NCBI GenBank assembly: GCA_023014365.1
Contig: JAEBUN010000004.1
Coordinates: 2,294,001 to 2,358,000, forward strand
Origin: Lepiota brunneoincarnata
Taxonomy: Eukaryota; Basidiomycota; Agaricomycetes; Agaricales; Agaricaceae
Direction of reading: 5' to 3'
DNA: 64,000 nt
This document shows, piece by piece, positions 45,701 to 54,743 of the stretch. The notes under the pieces were generated by a model. It was not told where the DNA came from. It saw only the letters and a program-made list of their open reading frames with translations, and did no database searches. The translations under genes and the position numbers were made by a program. Each line of letters opens with the position of its first letter. The stretch's first letter is position 1.

Positions 45701-46713
45701 CGAGAAAGGGAGAGGGAGGAGAGAAAGAGGGAAGAGCGAAGGAGTAAAGACGAACACAGGAACAAAGAGGAAAAGAAGGAACGGAGGAGCAAGGATGCAC
45801 ATAGAAGTAGAGGAGAGCAAAGGGGTAGCGAAGACCAGAAAATCCAAGAGGAGAGAAGAAAGAGCCGGGACGAGTACAAGCCAAAGGAGAGCAGTCGGCG
45901 GCGAGAGCGTGAGAAAGAGAAGAGAAAGAAAGGGAGAAAGAAAAAGAACGGGAGCGGCGAGAAAGTCGAGCAGAACGCAAAGCCACGCAGCTCTCCACAG
46001 CTCTCGACGTGAACAAACCCCAGCCCCCTCCGCCTCCCACTTCTTCATCGGGCACAGACACACCGCCCGCTCGGCTTGAGCGTCAACCCTCTACTTCTGC
46101 CCGTCCGACCTCTGAACTCCCGTCTGTCGCAGACCTCAATGCCCTCCGAGCGAAAGAAGCCTGGGATATGGAGCGTCTCTGGAAAGCTCGTAGCATGTAC
46201 GGCCCCGAAGACAACACCGTCGCAGCAAACAGCTCCATTGTTGGCTCTTCTTCGTCGATTCCCCTCGAAGCACAGGCCGCCATGGCTGGGAACATGCACG
46301 GAGCTGGGAACATGCATGGATCTGGTCACACGGCGTATGTCGTGCAAAAGTCATTTCACAGCCCCCCACGACCGTTTGGCTTTTATCACCCCTCTGTGTC
46401 GGCATTCTGCCCGAGTCCCCCCACGATACCAAGTTTGCACGAGTCGATCACATCGTATGATATTCCGGTTAGTCCTGCTGGCGCGGGACCGTATGGACAT
46501 GGCGGATACTATGCCGTTTCGAACCCTGGGCCGCTTGGACCTAGTGGTAGTGCCGGACCTGCAATGGATAGACGGGAGCCGCACTACCACCAGAAAGAAT
46601 TACCACCGCTGTTGAATCCTCTCCCTGAGCCTCCCAGAGAATCATCTTACGAACCCGTACCGTTGTCCTCGGATCATTGGTCCAAGTATACGGGACTCAC
46701 GACCGCTCATTGA
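42715..46713 (+). CDS. Large Pro/Ser-rich protein with charged coiled coil, function unknown
   Basis: MTPHDDSPTTETTGALGE|SQGE is joined over a short intron near 42770. It continues SLWSRRSLRRTSTTLSPT and VWATVPLPSLNIRYQIHNP. A second intron, 43484-43543, is 60 nt and stop-free, so the frame is open whether or not it is removed. A basic stretch (LGRLAKKLSVMRRSF) and a Pro-rich region follow. Then VYASGETIKAEGEQWEVVE, the most structured-looking motif. From 45230 to 45960 Arg/Glu/Lys repeats form a long charged helix. The last part (VADLNALRAKEAWDMERLWK) is in another frame, so a frame change or intron lies at about 45880-45970. The C-terminus is Gly/Pro/Tyr-rich. Roughly 1,290 residues. I do not recognise a family. 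Confidence 0.55.
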
Positions 46714-47212
46714 TTTGTGAGTGCCTTCCCCTGCACGTATTCCTGCCCTGTGCATCCTTCGTCAATTGTCATCCCCGATTTGGTTTCTCCATATCTATGG
46801 ACTTGATTGTATACATGATATTCACTGGTAACTACTGCTAACGGAAGAAGACGGCCACCATATTTGCCTCTTGTCAAGTTTTTTTTTATTATAATCCCTG
46901 ATGACCCCTGGCACGCTTTGCTTCTCTATCTCCTGGCGTTTTGTTGCATTCTTTTCATGATGGGCAAATGATCATGTACATAATGATTGAATTCTGTGTC
47001 CAGTTTAGATTATATGTGCTAGGAACTACTTATATATTGGAAGGAAGTACAAGTACACATAGACTTTGAGTTGGAGCATGATTGCAATAATGCGTTGTAT
47101 CTATTCGTCCATATCAAACGACGAAAGCGAAAAAGAGTGCGGTGTTTAAAGAAAATATAACCTCTCTCTCTCCCTCACTGCGTAACTCGTAAAAAAAAAA
47201 AATCGTGAATGG
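46714..47212. other. Convergent 3' regions
   Basis: 499 bases of AT-rich sequence with a poly-A run at 47191-47202 (T-run on the minus strand). No coding or RNA feature is seen. Confidence 0.55.
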
Positions 47213-49240
47213 TCATGTGTAAGACTGTGGCTCTAGCGGAAATTGTGCTGTTGGATAATCATCCCACACCCGCTCGCCATCCAGAAACCTCCTCAGCCTC
47301 GAGACCTGTGAGCTCAGGTACATGATGATGATCTGCATCTTGATATCTAGTTTGAGTTTGAGGAGGTCCTCGCAAGTTTTGAGTGCTTGTGTACGGGTGG
47401 TAACAAACATGTTCCCTTGGAACCCGAGTTCTTTGAGGTTGTCGATTAGTTCGGCAAATTCAGAACACCATCCGAGAACGCCCAGCTGTGCAGTATGGTT
47501 GGATTACAAGTCATAGTCAGGGAGAAATGCAGAGTGTACTTGCCTGTCCGTACTGTCTATACCGCTGGTATAGCTCGTTGGGTGCCACGCCCAGGGCATA
47601 CTCAAACGCCTCGTTCTGCTCGATCACGACCGATGAAGGTGCAAACGTCTGCTGTTCGGGCTGGGGCTGCAGAGGCTATCGTTGTGAGTGAGTAGAGTAT
47701 ACTAGGTGCAGGGAGGGGGATGAAACGTACCTGAGGTTGCCGTGGTGGTGGATCCTGAAACCATTGTATACCTGTGTAATCTGTCTCCCCGCCGAAATCG
47801 ACGACATCCGTCCGCTTCCCGGAATAATCCATGGTAGTGTTGATGGTGAGAAGAGTCGGTTGGTAGTCTTGTGGAACTGGCACGTAACTGTGTTGGCTCT
47901 GTGTTGGATAACTATGTTCGTAAGAATCCCGGCGTGGGGGTGTGGATGCGTAGGATAATGGGGTCTGGGGTATAGGATCAGCAAAAAAAAAAATCAAGGT
48001 CAACTGATGAACTTGTTAATTACGGTAGTTGCAGGTGAGTCTCTTTTCACAGGAGATGACCCGCCGCGTCGATGATGCCTTGGTTGTGGACTCGCTAGAT
48101 CCCCAAGGATAGACCCAGGGGCAGAAGGAGCACGAGAATGACGGTGTCCTTTGGGCGGTGTAGGGGGTCGATAATGCCGATGTGTGGGGCTCACAGGTGT
48201 GGCAGGAGATGGCGTTGGTAGCGGTGGTGATGGAGGGGCTAATAACGGCGAGTGTGGCTCGTTCTGTAGATCGAATTTCCCAGATAATCGTGGGGGGAGG
48301 AAATCTGGGCGGATCGCAAACGAGTTGTGGTCTCCAAGGCTTCCAGAAAATTCTGCGTAAGAACGATGGACGTTGTTTGTAGGAGGCGATAGCGGTACGT
48401 TGCGACTGAGCCAGGAGGGGGAGGGAGGGTTGAAGGATCCTCGTGGAGAGTTGGTGATATATCCGTGCCTTGGTTTTTGGCGAGGAGGGCTAGGAGTATT
48501 CCTTAATTGGCTAGGGTTGACGAATTCGTAGGTGACCCGGTGAACAGCAGGTAGCGGAGGCGGAAGATATGAAGGGGGAGCTGGAGGAGAAGGTTCGGGC
48601 TGCCTCTTGGAAAACTTTTGTGCTAGTTTGCGGAAGGGTGTCTGGAGAAAGGCTTTGGCCCCGCGCTTGAGCTTACTTGGCAGGGGCTCAGAGGCAAGCG
48701 GAGGTGTCAGTGGATCTTGATTCAAATTTGATGAGGGATTCAACGGGGAAGGTCGATGAGCGAAGGGCTTTCTCGTCTCTAGAGAAGATAGGAATGAATG
48801 GCAGGAGCAAATGAAGACGACACGAGGCTCGCACCGTTGACCGGAGTCCGGCTGAATGACTTGCTGGTATGCTCGGTATAGCGCGATGCAGTGGGAAATG
48901 GGATGTGAGTCGGTGGTTTCGGGAAGCAGGTGGTGAGGTCGGAGAGATCACTATTGCGGGTGCGAAGATGGGGGCTTGGAGGTTCGCCGGAGAGATCTGA
49001 AGACGACGACCCTGAGTGGGAAGGCTGGAGAGGAGGGACAAGTACCTGGTGTCTGTGGTGAGGAGGAGGGTCTGTGAGGTCGTCTGCTGTAATGAGATGA
49101 AAGTCGTCCCAGGGAGTGTCGAGTGACGGTCGATCTTTCGGTATATCCGCGTTCCCGCGATAAGACGGAGAGAGCCTCTGGCGCTTTTGAGTCGAGCTGC
49201 TGCGCAGCGAGCCGCGAAGGCTTTGCGCAAGCTTCGACTG
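47213..49240 (-). CDS. Unrecognised Pro/Ser-rich protein with helical C-terminus
   Basis: The C-terminal exon is the most convincing part: MFVTTRTQALKTCEDLLKLK, IIMYLSSQVSRLRRFLDGER and VWDDYPTAQFPLEPQSYT, preceded by FEYALGVAPNELYQRYRQ. A central part reads SKLKRGAKAFLQTPFRKLAQ and then a Ser/Pro-rich stretch with RVTYEFVNPSQLRNTP. Upstream, one frame gives DTPWDDFHLITADDLTDPPP (about 49110-49060), which looks like a real exon. The N-terminus could not be placed with certainty: no good ATG is in frame and at least one more upstream exon is likely. The basic amphipathic segment followed by a disordered region suggests a membrane- or actin-associated factor, but this is a guess. I do not recognise a family. 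Confidence 0.45.
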
Positions 49241-49757
49241 CAGGAATGAGTTTGAGCGCGACGTCGTTAACCCCAGACAGGTCCTTCAAGATGGGCCTGC
49301 GGGGGAGGAAAGATACCGCGGAGAGCCTAGTTTTGTTATTCAAGGTGCAGGAATAGGCGTGTTCCAGGAGATTTTAGCTCCTGCCGTCGATAATCCAAAT
49401 CCGACAAGCCTCGTGGTAGCCATCCGCTGCAGCGACCGACAGTTTCTGCCACAATCTCATAGCGTCTGCTCTTTATTATAGCCCATCAGAATCATTCGAA
49501 TAGTGCCACCCAGCCTAGCCTCGAAGCCTTGCATAAGGGTATCAAAACTATACTCAAGAGTAATACAGCAGTATCTTCTCAACGCAGATCAGACGCGTGG
49601 TCGACACATGTTTTTTTATTGTTCATCTCCAACTAGAACCTACAGGGGCGTGACCGCTCTTTGGGAAACACGCGACCAACACTCTGGAAAAGCACAGTTC
49701 GTGGAACTAAAAACGATAGAACAGAATCGTGAAACACGCAAGACATACTTTTGTAAT
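49241..49757. other. Region upstream of the unknown gene
   Basis: About 500 bases that probably hold the first exon and promoter of the previous gene. A possible ATG read from about 49422 gives a short frame that soon stops. Nothing else is recognised. Confidence 0.35.
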
Positions 49758-51618
49758 TCAATCGTCCAACAGATTGGCAACGGGCGGATCAGAGCTCGAG
49801 GACCTCCTCCTGAGCCTTTTAACAACAAAACGTCCACCCTGGTACACCGGAGAACCCACAACAAGGGCCCAGAACAAGAGAAGCGCAGAGTTACCATAGC
49901 GTGCATAAAAGGTCTGCTGGTCATCAAAAGGATATCCGAGGCCTATGGTGCGGGTCCATGATCCGGACCCTACTTGGACGATCTCGTCGTACCCATGGCT
50001 AGAGATACCACTGATACCACCAGCTCCTCCATCGCACCAGATAGCAGTGCTACCGATCTCGTGAGCCCGTTGTGATGCTTGCTTCCACATCGTGTACCCA
50101 ACCGTGACATCCCATGTACGGGCAGGAGCAAGAATCAAACCAGGCTTCACGTCAAGACCCTCAAACAAAGAGGGAGCAGAGAAGTCGAGACAAATGGAGG
50201 TTGTTACGGGAAATTGACGCTCGCGATCGGGCTTTGACGCCCAGTTGGGCATTTTGACTGTTGCCATAAAAGTGGATGGAGGTTCATGCGAGTGGGAGAG
50301 GGAAAAGGACTCTGCAACTGAAAACGTTCAGCTATAATGTTACAAATCTTATTAGAGAGGACTCACTTGGAACAAGGTGCTGTTTGTAGTACAAGTGATG
50401 GGGAGTGGTACTCTTGTTAGACACAATGGCAATGCCAGTGCGTCTGATGCTCTTCCTCCGAGTGGGATTACTCAAGTCATCCAAGGTCTCCTCAAACGCG
50501 ACGCCGACAAATGCACGTCTGACTTGAGCCCGTACTTCAGCTAGTCTTTCGTCCCTGTGTTTTTCAGAAGTGAAGCGGACAGCCCCCTCTGGCCAGAGGA
50601 TGAAGTTCGCCGTGTTATCCATCCTCTTGCTCTCCATGAGGAAATCGTCAAATGTAGGCTCACGATGCCTGTACTCGCCGAATGTCGGCAAAGCACACCC
50701 CACAACCAGAGGTGTAACTTTGCTGACATCCTCGATTGGCAAGGGAAGCGAAGTCAACATATACGACGGCACAGTCAAAAACGCGAGTGCTGCTGCCAAC
50801 ATCGCAGTCTTGGCCTTGGCTGTCAAATGTTGGCGGACCCCCAATGCCGAATTCTCGTGCAATCGTCCATTTACATGGGCGTCTGTGAAAATCAAAGGCA
50901 CCGGAAGAAGCTCGTCGTCATCGCCGCCTTTGTCGGCCATGTATAAAGATGTTACAGTCTGTGAGACCACGACTGCCCACGCAGCCGCGATCCAATTGAG
51001 GGACTCGGGCCCAAGCAGGGGTACCAGCCAGCCGTATGCGCTGGTACCCTCCACGGGGCTCCACGTAGAGAGTGTGCCAAGGGGACTGAGATATGCAATT
51101 GTGCACCAGAGCGTTGACCAGATGGCAGGAAAGAGAAAGAGCCTGGCCGAATCGGTCCTGAAGCGGCTGTTGGCTTTTGTTTCGAGGTACAACGCACCGA
51201 TGCTCAAGAGCGAGGTGGACCCCGAGAGGAAGAGAAGTGATGCGATGGAGGGGCCCGGTTTGGAAAGTGCATGAATGGATGCAGAAAACTTCGGAACAGA
51301 CCCGCCGAGGGTCAAGGATGCCCACAAGGCGGTAGTGTTCCGGATAGTGTGCTGAGTGTAAGTCGGGAAGAGTTTTCGAGAGTATATTAAGAGAGCGGCG
51401 AGAGTGATGATAATGGGTATCATCCCCGGAGTGGGACCCAGGGAGAACATCGCAAGAACACCAGAGAGGGCGGCATATGTGATATGTGGATGTGCGTTGA
51501 AGAAAATTCGCTCAAGATTCCCCATCATAGCTCGTGGTAGCACACAAGCTGAGGGAGGGAAAGCGATATGTAAGGCTACGCACTGACCACCTTGCTTCTT
51601 TCCCCACGCTCTATCCAT
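49758..51618 (-). CDS. CN-hydrolase membrane protein, apolipoprotein N-acyltransferase type
   Basis: Start taken at 51618 (MDRAWGKKQGG); ATGs at 51690 and 51529-51526 are alternatives. The N-terminal half has several membrane helices, for example HITYAALSGVLAMFSLGPT and IPIIITLAALLIY, and LNWIAAAWAVVVSQTV. A CN-hydrolase domain follows with all three catalytic residues in context: Glu in FILWPEGAVRF, Lys in YYKQHLVPIAESF (formed across an intron near 50337-50385) and Cys in TSICLDFSAPSLFEG. This trio in this order is the Lnt/nitrilase triad, and the LWPE..KxxLVP pairing is closest to bacterial Lnt. The end has one more helix (SALLLFWALVVGSPVY) and a basic tail. About 590 residues. Its substrate in a fungus is unknown. 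Confidence 0.75.
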
Positions 51619-52200
51619 TGTACATGCCCAAACGTGGCATGCATAAGCCCAAGAACATTCTGGAAGGACGACCCTTCTGTCCGTAGGCACTGGTTATTGT
51701 GTAATCTGGTTCTAGACAGGTCTCATATATTCCTCATACCGTGTGTGGGCAAAAGAGCACAGTACAAAAATGCTCTGTCAGTCCAATCAGAAAAAAAAAA
51801 GCTTCCGCAGCGACGAAGCAACTACGAGTTATCGATTCGCTAGCGGAGGGTCTGTCCCTCAACGCCTGGATCCATAAATAGGTACTTGATTGGCTATTAG
51901 TCTTATCTTGATGGATAATCATTCCGGTTAATATTCCACTTGGCCTTAAAGGGTCTTGCCTGGCGGTCGGGCCATCAAAGTCGGGGAGACAAACCAACAA
52001 CCTTGGTCTAGTTTTGACCGACTTTCTTCTGGCAGGTGGACACAAGCCCGACGGATGCAAACTGCCGTATAAACATTTGTATGTATGGCATTGAGAATAA
52101 AACCTACATTAAAAACTTGACCAATAAGCCTTTCCGAGATACTGCAAGAACAAACCACCACATGCCATAAACTCTAAGAGCTGCATAACGACCCCATCCG
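51619..52200. other. Intergenic: promoter of the CN-hydrolase gene and 3' end of next gene
   Basis: 582 bases. An A-run lies at 51790-51800. No gene is supported. Confidence 0.5.
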
Positions 52201-52904
52201 TCATGGTGCCGTCTGCCCGAACGGGTCCCCGGTCTGATCCAATAGCGGCCCACCAACCAGTGCATCCGAAGTGGCCAGCTGTGAAAGATCATGGGCGGCC
52301 TCGAGACCCAGTCCATCCGGACCAAGGGCACTAATATCCAACTCAACACCCCCATCCACACTCGCCTTCTCCCTCACCTCGCCCACATCCCCCATATCAG
52401 CATCAGTCAACGGGTTCAACGGTACGCCCAGCCCATCCCCGTCCACACCGCTTGTACCATCATCTGCCCCTTGCAATGACATCGAGAGTTGGGGTTTGGG
52501 TGAAGCGGGTTTCGACGGTGGCTCCTCTTGAATCGTTATCACATCTGCCACAGACGTGGGTTTTGCTGACGCGTTTGGGTTCTCTTCCAATTCCAATTCC
52601 TCGTCTCCTTCAACCATCTCGGGTTCATCGGGCAGAGGAGCGAGCGGATCGTCCACACCGCCTTCGTCATCACTAAAATGCTTTCCTCATGCATTTAGGC
52701 AAAGCCATGCGGAGGAAAAATTAACTATTTGCAAACCTGGATTTTGTCAGTTCTAACCCATTTCCAGACTTTGAGGGCCGAGCCTGGGGCGGCGGCCTCT
52801 GGTGTCACAAGGACGCGTTCCCAGCATGGAACTGGTTGCATGAGTTGTCTCCTAGCGGCCTCTGTTGAAGCTACGCTTACACCGATTCTTCGTCGCGTGG
52901 CCAT
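52201..52904 (-). CDS. Small acidic protein with BCL7-like N-terminus
   Basis: MATRRRIGVSVASTEAARRQ starts at 52904. It is followed by PVPCWERVLVTPEAA and ALKVWKWVRTDKIQ|HFSDDEG; an intron near 52735-52672 is removed in phase. The pattern W-E-x-V-L-V-T ... L-K-V-W-K-W-V resembles the BCL7 N-terminal domain (WEKKWVTV...LRIYKWV), a SWI/SNF accessory subunit. The rest is acidic and Pro/Ser-rich: DDEGGVDDPLAPLPDEPE and ELELEENPNASAKPTSV. About 210 residues. If right, it would be a chromatin remodelling subunit. The match is by eye and short, so the call is tentative; the alternative is an unknown acidic nuclear protein. Confidence 0.5.
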
Positions 52905-53038
52905 GATGAGAGGTTAAAAGGAATCGGATGTGTGTTCAGTAAGCGCGCTTCGCGCCGCGCCAGAGCAAACTGGGAAAGTCTTATCTAAGAAATATTTTGA
53001 TTTGGAAATGCGTACTGCAACATAGAACTATCAAGAGT

Positions 53039-53047
53039 AAAATAAAT
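53039..53047 (-). terminator. T-rich Pol III stop of U6
   Basis: The minus strand reads TTTATTTT directly after the U6 3' hairpin. The exact end of the RNA is uncertain by several bases. Confidence 0.5.
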
Positions 53048-53103
53048 ATTGAGACCCGTAGGTCTACCACTCCGGAAAAGCGTGTCATCCTTGTGCAGGG
53101 GCC

Positions 53104-53134
<31 letters not shown>

Positions 53135-53158
53135 TTCGTATGTCACCCCGAAGGGGAC
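53039..53158 (-). ncRNA. U6: U6 spliceosomal snRNA
   Basis: Read on the minus strand, the 5' end folds as GTCCCC-TTCG-GGGTGAC. Then comes AAATTGGAACGATACAGAGA, with the invariant ACAGAGA box. AGATTAGCATGGCCCC and TGCACAAGGATGACACGC follow, the catalytic AGC triad and the internal stem-loop. The core is intact and without intron. The 3' part differs from animal U6 and has its own small hairpin (AGACC-TACG-GGTCT) before a T-rich stop (AATATTTATTTT). U6 is made by Pol III and pairs with U2 and the 5' splice site in the spliceosome. It is the only RNA gene seen with high confidence. Confidence 0.95.
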
Positions 53159-53418
53159 AAATAGGTATAGTTGTTGGGAGGAACCCTATCCAGAACTCTT
53201 GCATTTGGCTCAGTCCGCGGGGTGCACTCACGTGATACATCATACATTTTTATAACGATGTCGACTGCAGGTAAAATGTCAATTTGACAGGAAGATCGTT
53301 GGTCGGCCTTTTACGAGGCACGAAACATTAATGGAAGTGCAGGAGTTTGAAAGGCATGATAAGTCCTTGAAGCAAGACGTGTGATGCTCCGCAGGTAGCT
53401 ATACGCAAAACTTTTCAC

Positions 53419-54520
53419 TCATCGTATTTCTTCCGCCCACCTGAGTACATCCAAATCTGTGATAGGAGTACTCTTTAGCACCTGGACGACATCGTGAGGA
53501 GACGCAGAGAGCCACGAATATGTATCAATTACAGGTTGAGAGGGCTGTGATACCATCGAGGGTTTGGCTTCAGGGAAGCCCGGCTGCTATGGAAGGTCAG
53601 AAGGAATGCCAAAAACATCGAATATTATTCACCATCGATCGTGGCCGCTGAGATGTTGGCAAATTTGAGACCGAGAGGCGCATCTCCTTAAACCTGGCTT
53701 CTAAAGCGTCGCACTTCCTGTAGGTTGAGCGGATGAGCTAGCCATCTGGGAATGGTGGCTTAGACATACTCGTGCAATAGCCTAGTTTCCTCTCTGCGCA
53801 ACTCAAGCTGCCGCCGCATCATAGACTCTAGATTCCCTCTAGCCTGAATGAAAAGGGGGTTATGTTTATTGTGCAGGCTTCTAGGGTTATCCTGACCTGT
53901 ACAGGGCGGAGATCATTGGCAGCCGCCATAAGATTAGTTGTTAAGACAGATATCCAGTCAACATGCCTCTGCCACTCGGGGGGTGTTTCTGGGGCCAGTG
54001 GAGGAGGTACGAGAAGGGAAGACATCAACGACGAGTAGGTCACAAGGAGTGAGCGCAGGATAGAACGCAATGCGGGTCGACGGTCTAAACAGAGATGTGG
54101 GCAATGATGAACAAGAAGCAAGCTTTGACTGTCATACCGATAGTTGGGTCGGATGGGTACAGTTGATTACCACCCGACTCAGCTAAAGAAGCAATCTTAT
54201 CTTTCACCTGGGAGAGCCATCAACGGCGGAAAAGATTCGGGGAGTGAGGAGCGTACAAACCACCTGTCGCCGAAAACATCATAGTAAGCTTCTGGTTCGT
54301 CGAGAATCCAGTCGACGCGCGGTTTCTCCAGCTGGGCCAACGGCCAGTCGGGGACCTCGGTCTGGTCTGAGAGGATCTCCTGCTGGTTTGCATTGGGTGC
54401 ATCCTCGGTCATGCGCTCGTGCAGGAGAGAAAGAAGTTTAAGATTGTGTACGGTGTACTTGGCGTAGTGGGATGGGGGCGATGGGAACGGATTCTGCAGC
54501 TCAGCCTCTTCATCCTCCAT
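53419..54520 (-). CDS. MED7: Mediator complex subunit 7
   Basis: MEDEEAELQNPFPSPPSHYA is followed by KYTVHNLKLLSLLHERM and VPDWPLAQLEKPRVDWIL and EAYYDVFGDRWF. After introns come DRRPALRSILRSLLVTYSSL, TPPEWQRHVDWISVLTTNL and MAAANDLRPVQARGNLESMM, then RRQLELRREETRLLHEY. PPPP/Y-near-N-terminus, LRSILRSLLVTYSSL and ANDLRPVQAR are the defining Med7 motifs. The last exon ends LDVLRWAEEIR at 53419 and reads as an extension beyond the usual coiled coil. About 280 residues, near yeast Med7 (222) plus the extension. It pairs with Med21 as the hinge of the Mediator middle module in the nucleus. Confidence 0.9.
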
Positions 54521-54743
54521 CTTGTGTGAGGGGAAGCTTGACCAAAATTGGATATTGCAAGATCCGTCATGTGTTGTTTACCAGTGATGACCTCACCCGT
54601 TCCTCATATGGCGCCCACCGTCGGTATTGTGGTCTCGTATACACACGTAAGTACATATCAAGTTCCATCCGTATATATAAACCCAGGAACGTGATAGTCC
54701 GTAAGCTACCTACCCTCCTACTTGCTCCCCCTCGCATATCATC

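Noticed and set aside
45497..46063. Long Leu/Ser-rich minus-strand frames
   Set aside because: They mirror the GAG/AGG-rich coding sequence of the charged coiled coil on the other strand.
52920..53038. A second small RNA gene beside U6
   Set aside because: No conserved box or stem was found in the flanking sequence.
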